NCBI GenBank assembly: GCA_019637615.1
Contig: JAHBVJ010000030.1
Location: forward strand, 1 to 64,000
DNA: 64,000 nt
Direction of reading: 5' to 3'
From: Anaerolineae bacterium
GTDB lineage: Bacteria; Chloroflexota; Anaerolineae; Aggregatilineales; UBA2796
Part shown: in pieces, positions 45,504-54,724 of the stretch
Position numbering within the stretch: position 1 is the first letter of the stretch
Layout: every line of letters starts with the position of its first letter
Notes under the pieces: generated by a model
What the model was told of the DNA's origin: nothing
Database searches by the model: none
Seen by the model: only the letters and a program-made list of their open reading frames with translations
Translations under genes and position numbers: made by a program

Positions 45504-48500
45504 ATGGCAGCCTTACCAACCTCCCCAACTGCACAACTGCTCGGTAAACGCTACCTACTCCAACAAAAAGTCGGTCAAGGTGGAATGGGTTCGGTTTATC
45601 GAGCGCTGGATAAGCTCACCGCGCAGATGGTCGCCCTCAAACGCGTCACCACGCCCACCGATCAGCTAGATTTTGCATCGCGCACGGATGGCAGCACCGA
45701 TCTCGCCGTCTCGCTGGCGCAAGAATTTCGCTTGCTGGCTTCGCTGCGGCATCCAAACATCATCAGCGTTCTGAACTACGGTTTCGATGATGCGCGCCAG
45801 CCTTATTTCACGATGGATTTCTTGAACGATCCGATCACGATCACGGAAGCTGGCGAGCATCAATCCACCGAAGGCAAGATCATGCTGCTGGTCGAGATGC
45901 TGCAAGCCCTCGCCTATTTGCATCGTCGCGGCATCCTGCACCGCGATCTCAAGCCGAGCAACGTGGTCGTGTCTGATGGCAACATCAAGGTGCTGGATTT
46001 CGGTCTCTCGGTACGGCGCGAACAAGGCGCGACTGATGCCTCCGGTACGCTCTCTTATATGGCTCCCGAAGTCTTGCTTGGGCAGGTGGCGGATGAACGC
46101 GCCGATCTCTACGCGACGGGCGTCATCGCTTACGAGCTGTTCACTGGCCTGTTGCCATTCGATGATCTGAGCATTTACGCGCTGATCGATAAAGTGCTCA
46201 ACCGTCCTTTCGACCTAACGCCGCTGAAACGCTTGCCGCGCGAAGTGTCCAGCATCATCACGCAGTTGCTTGCCAAGAATCCAGTAGATCGCTATCAGGG
46301 CGCGGACGAAGTGATTGCAGCCTTCGGGCAGGCCACGGGGCGGCAGTTCTCTTATGAAACGACTACCACGCGAGAAAGTTTCCTCCAAGCGGCGGAGTTC
46401 GTCGGGCGCGATGATGAACTGGATAGCCTGCTGGCAGCGCTAGAAACTGCTAAACAGGGCACAGGTGGCCTGTGGTTGGTTGGCGGCGAAAGCGGCGTCG
46501 GCAAATCCCGTTTCATCAACGAACTGCGGGCACGCACGATGGTAGATGGCGTTTTGGTGCTGTCTGGACGTTCGCTCAGTGAAGGCGCGCAACCTTTCCA
46601 CATCTGGCGCGATAGTCTGCGCTGGTTAGCGATGCTGACCGACATTGATGATTTTCAGGCGGGCGTACTGAAATCCGTCGTGCCCGATCTAGCGACGCTT
46701 CTCGAACGCGATGTCCCGACTCTGCCCGACCTCGACCCGCAGGCCACTCAGGATCGGTTGCTCGGCGTGATCGAGAGCATTTTCCGCGCCCAAACCGATC
46801 CTATCCTACTGTTGTTGGAAGACCTGCACTGGATCGGTTCCGAGAGCTTGGCGGTGCTGGTACGTCTTGCTCATAGCGTGACCGAATTACCCATGCTCAT
46901 CGTGGGCAGCTACCGTGATGATGAGAGTGCGGCGCTGCCTGCGATGCTCAAAGAAGCCCATACGCTCAAATTGAATCGTCTATCGCAACCCGATATTGCC
47001 GAACTTACCGTCTCGATGATTGGCGACAACGCCGCTAACCCCGAACTTGTGGACTTGCTCACGCGAGAAACCGAAGGCAATGTCTTCTTCTTGGTGGAGA
47101 TCGTACGCCTACTCGCGGAACGCGCTGGCAAACTGGCGGACATCGGCAAAATCACGCTGCCTAAAGGCTTGCTCTCCGGCGGCATCGCGGAAGTCTTGCA
47201 ACGCCGCATCAGCAAACTCCCGACGGAAGCGCGTGGGCTGCTCAATGCGGCGGCGCTGGCGGGACGTCGGCTCGATCTCGCGATCATGCATGCCATCGCG
47301 CCGGACATCGATCTCAGCTATTGGTTGCAGCTCGGCTCAGATGCGGCGGTACTCAACGTCGAAGATGAACACTGGCAGTTTACGCACGATAAACTACGCG
47401 AACACATCATCACGACCTTTGATCCTGCCGAAAAGAAGCAGCGTCATCGCGAAGTCGCCAGCGCTTATGAGCAGGTCTACCCCAACGTCGCGGAGAACAG
47501 TGCGATTCTGGCCTATCATTGGGGTCAGGCGGGAGATGAGGCTAAAGAAGGCTATTATTCCGGCGTGGCGGGCAAATTGGCGCTGGATAACGGTGCCTAT
47601 ACCGAGGCCATCGCCTTGCTCAACCGCGCCATCGCGCTGCGCACGACCATCACGCCGCTCGAACGCGCCACCTATTACCGTTGGCTTGCCAGTGCCTACA
47701 TGGCCTTGGGGCAGTACAACCCCGCCCGTGAAAACTGCGAACAAGCCTTGCACTGCCTTAACCGCCCGTCGCCGTTCAAAAGCTCCTCGGCGGGGTTTGA
47801 CATCGTGCGGCAGTTGAGCCAGCGTATGCTCCGTCGTAGTCCCAAATCCGAACCATCAGCGGACGAAAGAGCCTTGAATGTCGAATTGCGGCTCGTCTAC
47901 GACACGGTCAACGAGCTGGCGTTCCTCACCGACAACACGTTGGCTTTTCTCAACAGCACCTTGGCGCACGTCAATGTTGCGGAAAAACTCAATGCGCCGG
48001 TCGCCCTCGCGGACTCCTATGCCCGCGTGGCGATTGTCGCCAGCCTCATCCCCCTGCGCGATGTCGCCCGCACATATGTCAAGCGCTCTCTCGATAATCT
48101 CGCCCTGACTGACGACCCTACCACGCAGATGAATACGCTGCTGCGGTTGGCAATCTACAGCACAAGCGCGGGGCAGTTCGCGGATACCCATGCGCGCGTC
48201 GCGGAAGGTCTCAAACTCGCGACAAGTATCGGCGCGAAGGGCATCGCAGAGAGTCTCATGACCACTGAATCGAGCACCTATTACTATCAGGGAGATTTCG
48301 TCCGTAGCCTCGACGTAGCCGAGCAGCTCCTCAAAAGTGCCCGCAGCAGCAACACCGTCCAGCACGAAATTTGGGGACTGTCAGCCTCTTCTACCGCTTA
48401 TCTAATGCTCAACGAACTGCACCGCTCCGTCGAATTGGGCGAACAATCCATCGACCTGCTCACCCGCAACGCCGAAGTCGAGCCGACTTCGATCATCAAC

Positions 48501-49037
48501 CGCTACGGGGTGCGCTCGACGGCCTACTTGCGGCTGGGCGATCCACAGCTTGCCCGCGAATTTGCCGAGAAAAGCTTGGGTACGATGGATAAAGTCAAAC
48601 GTCCCGTTATTTTCAGCGTCTACGAGGGCTACGTGCAGACCGCCGAGACTTTCTTCGCGCTGTGGGAAGCTGCCGCGCCCAACAGCGCCGAAGCGCAAGA
48701 CCTGAAAGCCATCGCGGCCCGCGTCTGCAAGCATCTTGCTACGTTCAGCGGCATCTTCCCGCTTGGCGAACCAGCCATGCATCGCTATAAAGGGCTGTAC
48801 GAGTGGCGCACGGGACAGCCGCCCAAAGCGCAAGATCACTGGCAGCGTGCCCTCAACTCTGCCAAACAGCTTGGGATGGCCTTTGAGCAGGGGATGGCGC
48901 ACTATATGCTTGGCCTTCACCTCTCCGCCGATCATCCCGACCGCGCGCAGCACTTGGCGACCGCACGGGATATTCTCGACAACTTGAACGCGACCTATGA
49001 ATTAGCGCTCGTCGTCCAAGCCTTATCCGACCACTAA
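45504..49037 (+). CDS. Ser/Thr protein kinase - AAA ATPase - TPR signalling protein (copy 3)
   Basis: The 1,177-residue protein shows the same order as copies 1 and 2 but is more diverged. The kinase domain has VGQGGMGSVYRALDKLTAQMVALKRV, HRDLKPSNVVV, DFGLS and MAPEVLLG. The ATPase has FVGRDDELDSLL, GGESGVGKSRF and ILLLLEDLHW. The TPR region is less regular and the LuxR/BTAD-like terminal segment of the others is absent. Start ATG has AGGA five bases before it. It is divergent from the flavoprotein gene. Substrates of the kinase are unknown. The block suggests a local signalling family built by duplication. Confidence 0.93.
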   Translation: MAALPTSPTAQLLGKRYLLQQKVGQGGMGSVYRALDKLTAQMVALKRVTTPTDQLDFASRTDGSTDLAVSLAQEFRLLASLRHPNIISVLNYGFDDARQPYFTMDFLNDPITITEAGEHQSTEGKIMLLVEMLQALAYLHRRGILHRDLKPSNVVVSDGNIKVLDFGLSVRREQGATDASGTLSYMAPEVLLGQVADERADLYATGVIAYELFTGLLPFDDLSIYALIDKVLNRPFDLTPLKRLPREVSSIITQLLAKNPVDRYQGADEVIAAFGQATGRQFSYETTTTRESFLQAAEFVGRDDELDSLLAALETAKQGTGGLWLVGGESGVGKSRFINELRARTMVDGVLVLSGRSLSEGAQPFHIWRDSLRWLAMLTDIDDFQAGVLKSVVPDLATLLERDVPTLPDLDPQATQDRLLGVIESIFRAQTDPILLLLEDLHWIGSESLAVLVRLAHSVTELPMLIVGSYRDDESAALPAMLKEAHTLKLNRLSQPDIAELTVSMIGDNAANPELVDLLTRETEGNVFFLVEIVRLLAERAGKLADIGKITLPKGLLSGGIAEVLQRRISKLPTEARGLLNAAALAGRRLDLAIMHAIAPDIDLSYWLQLGSDAAVLNVEDEHWQFTHDKLREHIITTFDPAEKKQRHREVASAYEQVYPNVAENSAILAYHWGQAGDEAKEGYYSGVAGKLALDNGAYTEAIALLNRAIALRTTITPLERATYYRWLASAYMALGQYNPARENCEQALHCLNRPSPFKSSSAGFDIVRQLSQRMLRRSPKSEPSADERALNVELRLVYDTVNELAFLTDNTLAFLNSTLAHVNVAEKLNAPVALADSYARVAIVASLIPLRDVARTYVKRSLDNLALTDDPTTQMNTLLRLAIYSTSAGQFADTHARVAEGLKLATSIGAKGIAESLMTTESSTYYYQGDFVRSLDVAEQLLKSARSSNTVQHEIWGLSASSTAYLMLNELHRSVELGEQSIDLLTRNAEVEPTSIINRYGVRSTAYLRLGDPQLAREFAEKSLGTMDKVKRPVIFSVYEGYVQTAETFFALWEAAAPNSAEAQDLKAIAARVCKHLATFSGIFPLGEPAMHRYKGLYEWRTGQPPKAQDHWQRALNSAKQLGMAFEQGMAHYMLGLHLSADHPDRAQHLATARDILDNLNATYELALVVQALSDH

Positions 49038-49066
49038 CGCAGCATCGATTGGGTGAGAAATCCCTG

Positions 49067-50029
49067 TCAGGGTAACTTGCTCAACCATCCAAGCATGGCG
49101 GCGACAACTTCCTGTGGATGATCCGCCATGACGTAATGACCCGCGCCAGCGATCTGCACATAGGTGCCCCCTTTCCGCTGGGCGAGCGATTGTAAAGCCG
49201 CATCGAATGCGCCGATGGGCAAGTCGGGCACATCGCTTTTTTCCGCCCCAATCGCAAGCATCGGGGCAGTAATCTGGGGTTCGGCAACGCTGAGTTCTGC
49301 GACCAAACTTTGTGCAGCGATAGCGCCTTCGTCTGACACCCGAATGAGTGCGGTACTCCCTGAGCGTAAAGCGACCATCACAGTTCTGAGGTCGCTGGAA
49401 TAGGCGGGGTGTGCCATGAAACTGCCAATCGGACGCAGCATCCCCAAGTTCGTCAAAAATTCTAAAGCGCGGTAGCTGCCCAAGCGTGCCACGACTGGCG
49501 TAGCGACATCCCGGCTCAACCCCTCGACAAGAACCACCCCACGTACCGGGAATTTTGCTGCATAGATTTGCACAACAGCCCCACCGAGCGAATGCCCAAC
49601 CACCACCGGATTTTGTATGCCCAACGCCGTTAAGGCACTGTGTAATTCATCAGCGGCAGTGCTAAAGGTGCGTGGCGTAGGTGCGGCATCGCTCCAATCC
49701 TGCCCAAGTCGATCAAATGCACAAACGCGATTGTGCTGGGCAAGGGTAGGCATGATAGGCGTCCAATCGATCTCGCCGCCACCAAACCCTGCCTCCAGCA
49801 CCAGCGTGGGTTCTGCGTGTCCTTGGCATAGGTAGTGCATTTTCAGCGGCACACCCGGAGCGACCGATTCAATAGCAACAAATTGACCGGGCGGCGGAAA
49901 ATCGATCGTGAGACGGGACAGCGTGTAGCTGTCATAGAGTTTGGCACCCGCCATAACTAGGACGAGAATAGCCAACAATCCGAACACAACCTGACGTGTT
50001 CGAGGCAACCTACGTTTGGGAGTTGACAT
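49067..50029 (-). CDS. Membrane-anchored alpha/beta hydrolase
   Basis: The protein has 320 residues. An N-terminal helix (VVFGLLAILVLVMAGAKLYD) is followed by a hydrolase fold: TLVLEAGFGGGEIDWTPIMP, VCAFDRLGQDWSD, the nucleophile elbow VVVGHSLGGAVVQIYAAKFP, and the His in AGAGHYVMADHPQEV. The acid is probably the Asp in the VPDLP region. It may hydrolyse an ester, epoxide or lactone at the membrane. GGAG precedes the ATG. The upstream leader holds the same palindrome as the TetR gene's leader, so it is almost certainly regulated by that repressor, with which it forms a two-gene unit. Confidence 0.87.
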   Translation of the reverse strand: MSTPKRRLPRTRQVVFGLLAILVLVMAGAKLYDSYTLSRLTIDFPPPGQFVAIESVAPGVPLKMHYLCQGHAEPTLVLEAGFGGGEIDWTPIMPTLAQHNRVCAFDRLGQDWSDAAPTPRTFSTAADELHSALTALGIQNPVVVGHSLGGAVVQIYAAKFPVRGVVLVEGLSRDVATPVVARLGSYRALEFLTNLGMLRPIGSFMAHPAYSSDLRTVMVALRSGSTALIRVSDEGAIAAQSLVAELSVAEPQITAPMLAIGAEKSDVPDLPIGAFDAALQSLAQRKGGTYVQIAGAGHYVMADHPQEVVAAMLGWLSKLP

Positions 50030-50047
50030 TGCTCTGTCTCCTTCTAT

Positions 50048-50062
50048 CCGAACAGTGTTCGG
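50048..50062. promoter_or_regulatory. TetR operator, copy 1 (hydrolase leader)
   Basis: CCGAACAGTGTTCGG is a 6+3+6 perfect inverted repeat, 18 bases upstream of the hydrolase start codon. An 18-base string (TATCCGAACAGTGTTCGG) recurs in inverted orientation upstream of the TetR gene. Confidence 0.75.
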
Positions 50063-50089
50063 TAACGAGTAAAAAAATATAGCCCTTGA

Positions 50090-50689
50090 TCATTCAAAAC
50101 GAACCATCATACCCGTTATAAAAATCGTCAAAGCGTCCTGCGCGGCTTGCTCCCAATCGGCCTCAAAGGATACGAGATGTGTATTTTGCAGTGTTGCCAT
50201 ACCGTGTACCATCGCCCATAAGCTATAGGCACCTGCCTCGGCGTTGCCCACCACACGCTGGTCAAAGATGCCCGCTGCGAGACCTTCCCGTATAACAGCC
50301 AGCAACTTACCATAGGGCGAGTCTGCCGGGACTGACTCGGACAGCCTTTTACGCTTTGAAGCAGATACTAAAAACAGTAAGTTGAATGTTTCAGAATTTT
50401 CACGTGCAAAGCGCAGGTAGGCTATGCACAGCGATCTCAAGCGTTCTTGAGGCGATGCTTGAGCGGCACTTTCTTCAAAATAGCTATTGAACAGTGACCA
50501 GCCCAAGCGCCGTAGCTCATCCATGATAGCGTCTTTGCTATCAAAGTATTCGTACAAGGACGAGGGGCTGAGTGACAATTCCCGTGCAATGTGGCGCAAC
50601 GATACGTCGTTAATACCTTTCTGGTGTATCAAACGAAGCGCGGTTTGCAGAATCGCCAGTCTGGTATCTGGATGCTGATTTCTAGGCAT
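50090..50689 (-). CDS. TetR family transcriptional regulator
   Basis: The 199-residue repressor has an N-terminal helix-turn-helix domain (LAILQTALRLIHQKGINDVS, HIARELSLSPSSLYEYFDSK) in the classical TetR order, and a C-terminal ligand domain resembling the WHG/TetR_C_33-like group (YSLWAMVHGMATLQNTHL). It lies upstream of the hydrolase on the same strand. Identical palindromes occur 20 bases before its own start and just before the hydrolase, so autorepression and control of the hydrolase are strongly implied. The inducer is unknown. A hydrophobic ester or lipid that is also the hydrolase substrate is a reasonable guess. Confidence 0.9.
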   Translation of the reverse strand: MPRNQHPDTRLAILQTALRLIHQKGINDVSLRHIARELSLSPSSLYEYFDSKDAIMDELRRLGWSLFNSYFEESAAQASPQERLRSLCIAYLRFARENSETFNLLFLVSASKRKRLSESVPADSPYGKLLAVIREGLAAGIFDQRVVGNAEAGAYSLWAMVHGMATLQNTHLVSFEADWEQAAQDALTIFITGMMVRFE

Positions 50690-50709
50690 CCTGCGTCACT
50701 TTCTATCTC

Positions 50710-50724
50710 CCGAACACTGTTCGG
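50710..50724. promoter_or_regulatory. TetR operator, copy 2 (tetR leader)
   Basis: CCGAACACTGTTCGG is the exact reverse complement of the site at 50048-50062, placed 20 bases before the TetR start codon, where it would overlap the promoter or leader. Confidence 0.75.
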
Positions 50725-50993
50725 ATAATGCTACAAATTTCATCGGTTGTCAAGCCCCCAATTTTTGCGTGTACGCTCAAATAGATAAATCTGCTGTTGA
50801 CCTATTGGCGCGTCGATAATCTCCCTGACAAGCGCAGCGCTCGGCGGTTTGGTGCGGTCGTCCGTCGCATCGTAGACATGGACAACCGCGCCATCTTATG
50901 GTTTTGTTAACCACAGTTAAGCGCTACACTGGGCTAATTTCTGCGCGAAACAGTGTCTATCTCCTATTTCGCAGCCGCATCAACGAGGAACTC

Positions 50994-51971
50994 ATGGAGA
51001 GCAAAACAAAAAACAGGAAGACGCGCGATCAGATTGCGCGCATGGTTGCCCGATCTCTGAACGGAGCCACCCTTGCCAGCGGTGAACATGCCATCATTGA
51101 GTTAAAGGACGGTTGGTTCAACGCCGCTTATAACGTCCAACTATCCGACGGTCGCGAGGTCATCCTCAAGATCGCGCCGCCCCAAGCTGCCGAAGTCATG
51201 ACGTATGAGAAAAATATCATGGATACCGAAGTCGCTTCGATGCGCTTGGTGTCGCAGAATCCCGCCATCCCCGTGCCAGCCATCTACTATTTTGACACGG
51301 CTCGCGACCTCTGCGATTCCGATTATTTCTTCATGGAGAAACTTACGGGCGATAACTACGATCACGTCAAAAAAGACTTACCGACGGCAGTTCAGGCGCA
51401 AATCGACCGCAGCATTGGCACCATCATCCGCGAGATCAACGGGTTTACGGGCACCTATTTTGGCTATGACGGGAACACTGCCCTACGCGCCGCTACGTGG
51501 AAAGATGCCTTCATCAAAATCGTGGATTCGGTGCTGGAAGACGGATTGAGGAAAAACGCCGACTTTGGCCTTGACGCAGACGTGATCCGTGCGGCTGTCA
51601 TGAAACACGCACCTTCGCTTGAGGCGGTTACTACCCCTCGTCTCGTCCATTGGGATGCGTGGAACCCGAATTTCTTCGTGAAAGACGGCAAGGTGACGGG
51701 TATCCTCGATTTTGAGCGAGCGCTCTGGGCTGATCCACTCATGGAGGCGCAATTTCGCGAATTAGCCTTTTCGGGCGTCTCTGAGAGTTTGCAAGGCTAC
51801 GGTAAGACCACCTTCACCCATGAAGAAGACGAACGTTGCCATTTATATACGCTGCATCTCGCCCTTGTGATGAAGACCGAATGCTACTACCGCAACTATG
51901 ATACAGATTTTGTCAGCACACTGGCACTGCAAATGATCGCCCCCGCGATGCAGTGGTTGCAGGAGAACTAA
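50994..51971 (+). CDS. Aminoglycoside phosphotransferase family protein
   Basis: The 325-residue APH-fold kinase shows VILKIAPP (ATP Lys), SDYFFMEKLTGDNYDHVK hinge, and an intact catalytic loop LVHWDAWNPNFFV with Asp and Asn, followed by ILDFERALWADPLMEAQ as metal motif. It therefore keeps the residues that the gene at 188 lacks. It may phosphorylate an antibiotic or a small metabolite such as a sugar or amino alcohol. Start ATG at 50994 has GAGGA four bases upstream. The frame from 50898 is discarded. Its promoter would lie in the 300 bases after the TetR leader, and control by that TetR is possible but not shown. Confidence 0.87.
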   Translation: MESKTKNRKTRDQIARMVARSLNGATLASGEHAIIELKDGWFNAAYNVQLSDGREVILKIAPPQAAEVMTYEKNIMDTEVASMRLVSQNPAIPVPAIYYFDTARDLCDSDYFFMEKLTGDNYDHVKKDLPTAVQAQIDRSIGTIIREINGFTGTYFGYDGNTALRAATWKDAFIKIVDSVLEDGLRKNADFGLDADVIRAAVMKHAPSLEAVTTPRLVHWDAWNPNFFVKDGKVTGILDFERALWADPLMEAQFRELAFSGVSESLQGYGKTTFTHEEDERCHLYTLHLALVMKTECYYRNYDTDFVSTLALQMIAPAMQWLQEN

Positions 51972-52114
51972 CCATGTCGGCCCGACTCCTCAGCTAGGAT
52001 TCATGTCTGTTAACGTGTATGAACCATCTCGCCATGTGGATTTCGCGGTCGCTCGTAAACCGATCATCACCAGCTTCACATTTCATCAACCTAATCGGGT
52101 GAAAGGTACCGTCA

Positions 52115-52498
52115 TCACGCTTTCGCTGGAGACGGCAGAATGTCGATGATGGTGTGAAGGAAACTCCGCTGAAGGAATGCCTTTGCCAGATAGCGCGTCG
52201 CACCAGCTTGGAACGCATCCTTAATTAAGACGGGATCGGGTGTTTCGATAATCACCAGCATCGGTATCTTGGTGTAGCGTTCATCCGCCTTCAACTTGCG
52301 AAGGTAATCCAGTCCTTGGGACTGCGAAAGCGATAGATCGAGGATAATGCATTCTGGCAAGGCTTGATAGTAGAGTACGAAATCTGCCTTGGCAAACGAC
52401 TCTACGAGCATCGCCTCAATCTCGATCTTTGCCAGCAAGCCGGAAACAAGCCCGGTGATATTCGTGTCGTTGGTGATGAAAAGTGCCTGTTTGGGCAT
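52115..52498 (-). CDS. Stand-alone response-regulator receiver domain
   Basis: The 127-residue CheY-like protein has the phosphoacceptor Asp54 in CIILDLSLSQ, an acidic pocket reduced to Asn10-Asp11 in place of the usual pair of acids, Thr86 and Lys106 followed by Ala instead of Pro. It has no output domain and no sensor kinase is nearby. GGAG with suitable spacing precedes the ATG. It lies 28 bases downstream of the second TetR gene on the same strand, so the pair may be one unit. Such single receivers act as phosphate sinks or partner-binding switches. Confidence 0.82.
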   Translation of the reverse strand: MPKQALFITNDTNITGLVSGLLAKIEIEAMLVESFAKADFVLYYQALPECIILDLSLSQSQGLDYLRKLKADERYTKIPMLVIIETPDPVLIKDAFQAGATRYLAKAFLQRSFLHTIIDILPSPAKA

Positions 52499-52526
52499 GA
52501 AATCTCCGCTTAGGGTACGCTACCAG

Positions 52527-53156
52527 TTACTCAGTTTGTTGTGCTGCACGTGGCGTTAATCCACTTGCGACGAAAGCTAATACATCTTCTATTTCAGAGC
52601 TGTAGTCAACCTGTATCGGTTCCAGTTCCATAACCATGCTGTAGAAAATGGAAACATTGAGGACGCCGATATAACGCGCCAGTTTTTCCGCCGATGTATC
52701 AGTACGGACTTCGCCGCGCTGCTGTCCATTTCGTAAAATAGCGGCAAGAATGTCTAGGAATTCATTGTTATTATTGAATTCTTTGGGATCAACCCCTCTA
52801 GACCGCAAAAATTCTCGTTTAAAAGCTTGTTCAATCGAAGGGATAGTAAGTACATGTTCGTGAATGGTCATGAACAAGAAGCGCAGTGTTTGCAGTGTAC
52901 TGTGCTGCTCCTCCAGATATGCGTTCACCGCGGGAATTATTTGTGTCCGAAACAGGTCTTCCACGAAGGGAATGAGTAGAGAATCTTTCGAGGGGAAATA
53001 ATTGAATAACGTCCCCCGACTGATCTCTGCTCGTTCCGCGATTTCATCCATCGTTGTCTGGTAATAGCCAGCGCTCTTAAATAGCTCAATGGCTGCCGTC
53101 AAAATCCGCTCGCGGACGCGCTGCTTATTGCGTTCCCGCAAAGGTAATTGGTTCAT
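52527..53156 (-). CDS. TetR/AcrR family transcriptional regulator
   Basis: The protein has 209 residues. The N-terminal segment RERILTAAIELFKSAGYYQT followed by TMDEIAERAEISRGTLFNYF is a textbook TetR helix-turn-helix. The C-terminal ligand domain is unlike that of the other TetR in the window and contains YIGVLNVSIFYSMVMELEPI. It is followed by the receiver gene. A long upstream region with a perfect palindrome at 53329 is a candidate operator, though 173 bases away. Ligand and targets are unknown. Confidence 0.9.
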   Translation of the reverse strand: MNQLPLRERNKQRVRERILTAAIELFKSAGYYQTTMDEIAERAEISRGTLFNYFPSKDSLLIPFVEDLFRTQIIPAVNAYLEEQHSTLQTLRFLFMTIHEHVLTIPSIEQAFKREFLRSRGVDPKEFNNNNEFLDILAAILRNGQQRGEVRTDTSAEKLARYIGVLNVSIFYSMVMELEPIQVDYSSEIEDVLAFVASGLTPRAAQQTE

Positions 53157-53653
53157 CTACGGATCCTTTTCGCCTTGTGAAGGTGTCGGCTAATCTTTAT
53201 CAGAAAATATGCGCCAATGGCAAGTGTCTAACTCGCTACTCCGCGCATCACCATCCAAAGCACTCGTGAATGCCCGAACCACTCCTCAAATAATCTGTAC
53301 TCACACAAAAAATGAACTTGATTTGAATTTATACTCAGTATAAGAATTCCGATTGGTCTGTCAAGGGCAGGTCAGTGCTCTCCGGATGCCCTAATGCACG
53401 GTTTATCTAGCTATACTGCCGAATCCTCGGTTGAAATAACATGATGACGCATTGCCATTTTTTACGATTTTGGGATGTACCGGCTAATCTACGCCCTCGA
53501 TGAACGTTCACATTTTGCGCCTGCATAAATAACACAGTATTTGGCAGGTAGCGCATTTCCCCCTATGATCCCTTGTCGAGTAGCCAGCAGGATCATCGTT
53601 GGTCTACGCATCGTTAAGCGCAAAATCACGTCCATTCCGGACGGGAGCAACCA
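53157..53653. other. 497-base divergent intergenic region
   Basis: No reading frame of credible coding quality. It holds the upstream region of the TetR gene (left) and of the RluD-type gene (right). The right end has GGGAG before the RluD start. The only notable element is the palindrome TTATACTCAGTATAA at 53329-53343. The stretch is AT-richer than the flanking genes. Confidence 0.55.
53329..53343. promoter_or_regulatory. Palindrome, candidate regulator site
   Basis: TTATACT-C-AGTATAA is a perfect 7+1+7 inverted repeat upstream of the second TetR gene. Its 11-base core recurs as ATACTGAGTAT at 57156-57166. Binding by the TetR protein is inference. Confidence 0.45.
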
Positions 53654-54604
53654 ATGAACAACGCGACCAATACACTCGCCTTCACCGTCGAACCCGACGA
53701 AATCAGTGAACGCCTCGATAAGATCATCACCATGCGCTTGGCGAATCTATCCCGCGTCAAAGTGCAGCAGTTGATTAAAGAAGGCCACGTTAAGATCAAT
53801 GATAAGGTCGGCAAGCCTGCTTACCGCCTCGAAGCAGGCGATCACATTCACGTCGATCTTATCGATTCAATCGTCGCGCCCGATGTGAGCGCCGAAGCGC
53901 TGCCCGAAGCCATCCCGCTTGATGTGATCTATGAAGACGACGATCTCGCCGCCATCAACAAACCAGCAGGCATGGTCGTCCATCCGGCAGTGGGGCACAC
54001 CGAAGGTACGCTGGTCAACGCTATGCTTTCCCGCTGGCCTCAGGTCGCCTTCGTGGGCGGCGAAGGGCGTGCAGGCATCATCCACCGTTTGGATATGGAC
54101 ACCTCTGGCGTCATCCTCATCGCCAAGACCGAACCCGCCCGCTTGAACCTGATGGCGCAGTTTGCCAAGCGCACCGTCCAGAAGCGCTATCTCGCCTTGG
54201 TGGAAGGCCAGCCCGCCACGCAGGCCGGCACCATCGACGCGCCTTTGGATCGCGATCCCGTCCACCGCAAGAAGATGACGGTCATCAAAGGGGGGCGCGA
54301 AGCCGTCACCGAATTTCATGTGTTAGAAACCTATAACCGCAACAACACCTCCTATGCGCTGCTGGAATGCTTCCCTAAAACCGGACGCACTCACCAGATT
54401 CGCGTACATCTCGCCTTTATCAACCACCCGATTGTGGGCGATACTATCTACGGACGCCGCAAACAAACCATCAAGATGCCGCGCCACTTCCTCCACGCGG
54501 AATCGATCACGCTGACGTTGCCCAGCACCGATCAGCCGATCACCTTGCACGCGCCACTGCCTGCCGACTTAGCGTTAGTATTGGCAAACTTGAGAGAGGG
54601 ATGA
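53654..54604 (+). CDS. RluD/RluA family pseudouridine synthase
   Basis: The 316-residue protein has an N-terminal S4 RNA-binding domain (residues about 14-75, RLDKIITMRLANLSRVKVQQ) and the PseudoU_synth_2 domain with the catalytic Asp in GIIHRLDMDTSGVILIAKT (Asp147), KRYLALVEG, and the LLECFPKTGRTHQIRVHLAF motif. It should isomerise uridine to pseudouridine in 23S rRNA. The domain order, S4 and length match RluD rather than RluA. GGGAG with good spacing supports the start. No special neighbours. Confidence 0.93.
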   Translation: MNNATNTLAFTVEPDEISERLDKIITMRLANLSRVKVQQLIKEGHVKINDKVGKPAYRLEAGDHIHVDLIDSIVAPDVSAEALPEAIPLDVIYEDDDLAAINKPAGMVVHPAVGHTEGTLVNAMLSRWPQVAFVGGEGRAGIIHRLDMDTSGVILIAKTEPARLNLMAQFAKRTVQKRYLALVEGQPATQAGTIDAPLDRDPVHRKKMTVIKGGREAVTEFHVLETYNRNNTSYALLECFPKTGRTHQIRVHLAFINHPIVGDTIYGRRKQTIKMPRHFLHAESITLTLPSTDQPITLHAPLPADLALVLANLREG

Positions 54605-54724
54605 GTTCCCATATCAACACTAGCCCCCTACGCAGAATTGTGGTACTATTTCAGTGATGGAACTGGTGTTCTGGCGATCTACCCACCAGTCTTAAAAACA
54701 ACTCAACCGTTTTGAGGAGTCGCG

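Noticed and set aside
53157..53653. Small RNA or tRNA gene in the long intergenic region
   Set aside because: No cloverleaf, T-loop motif or terminator hairpin was seen, so there is no positive support.
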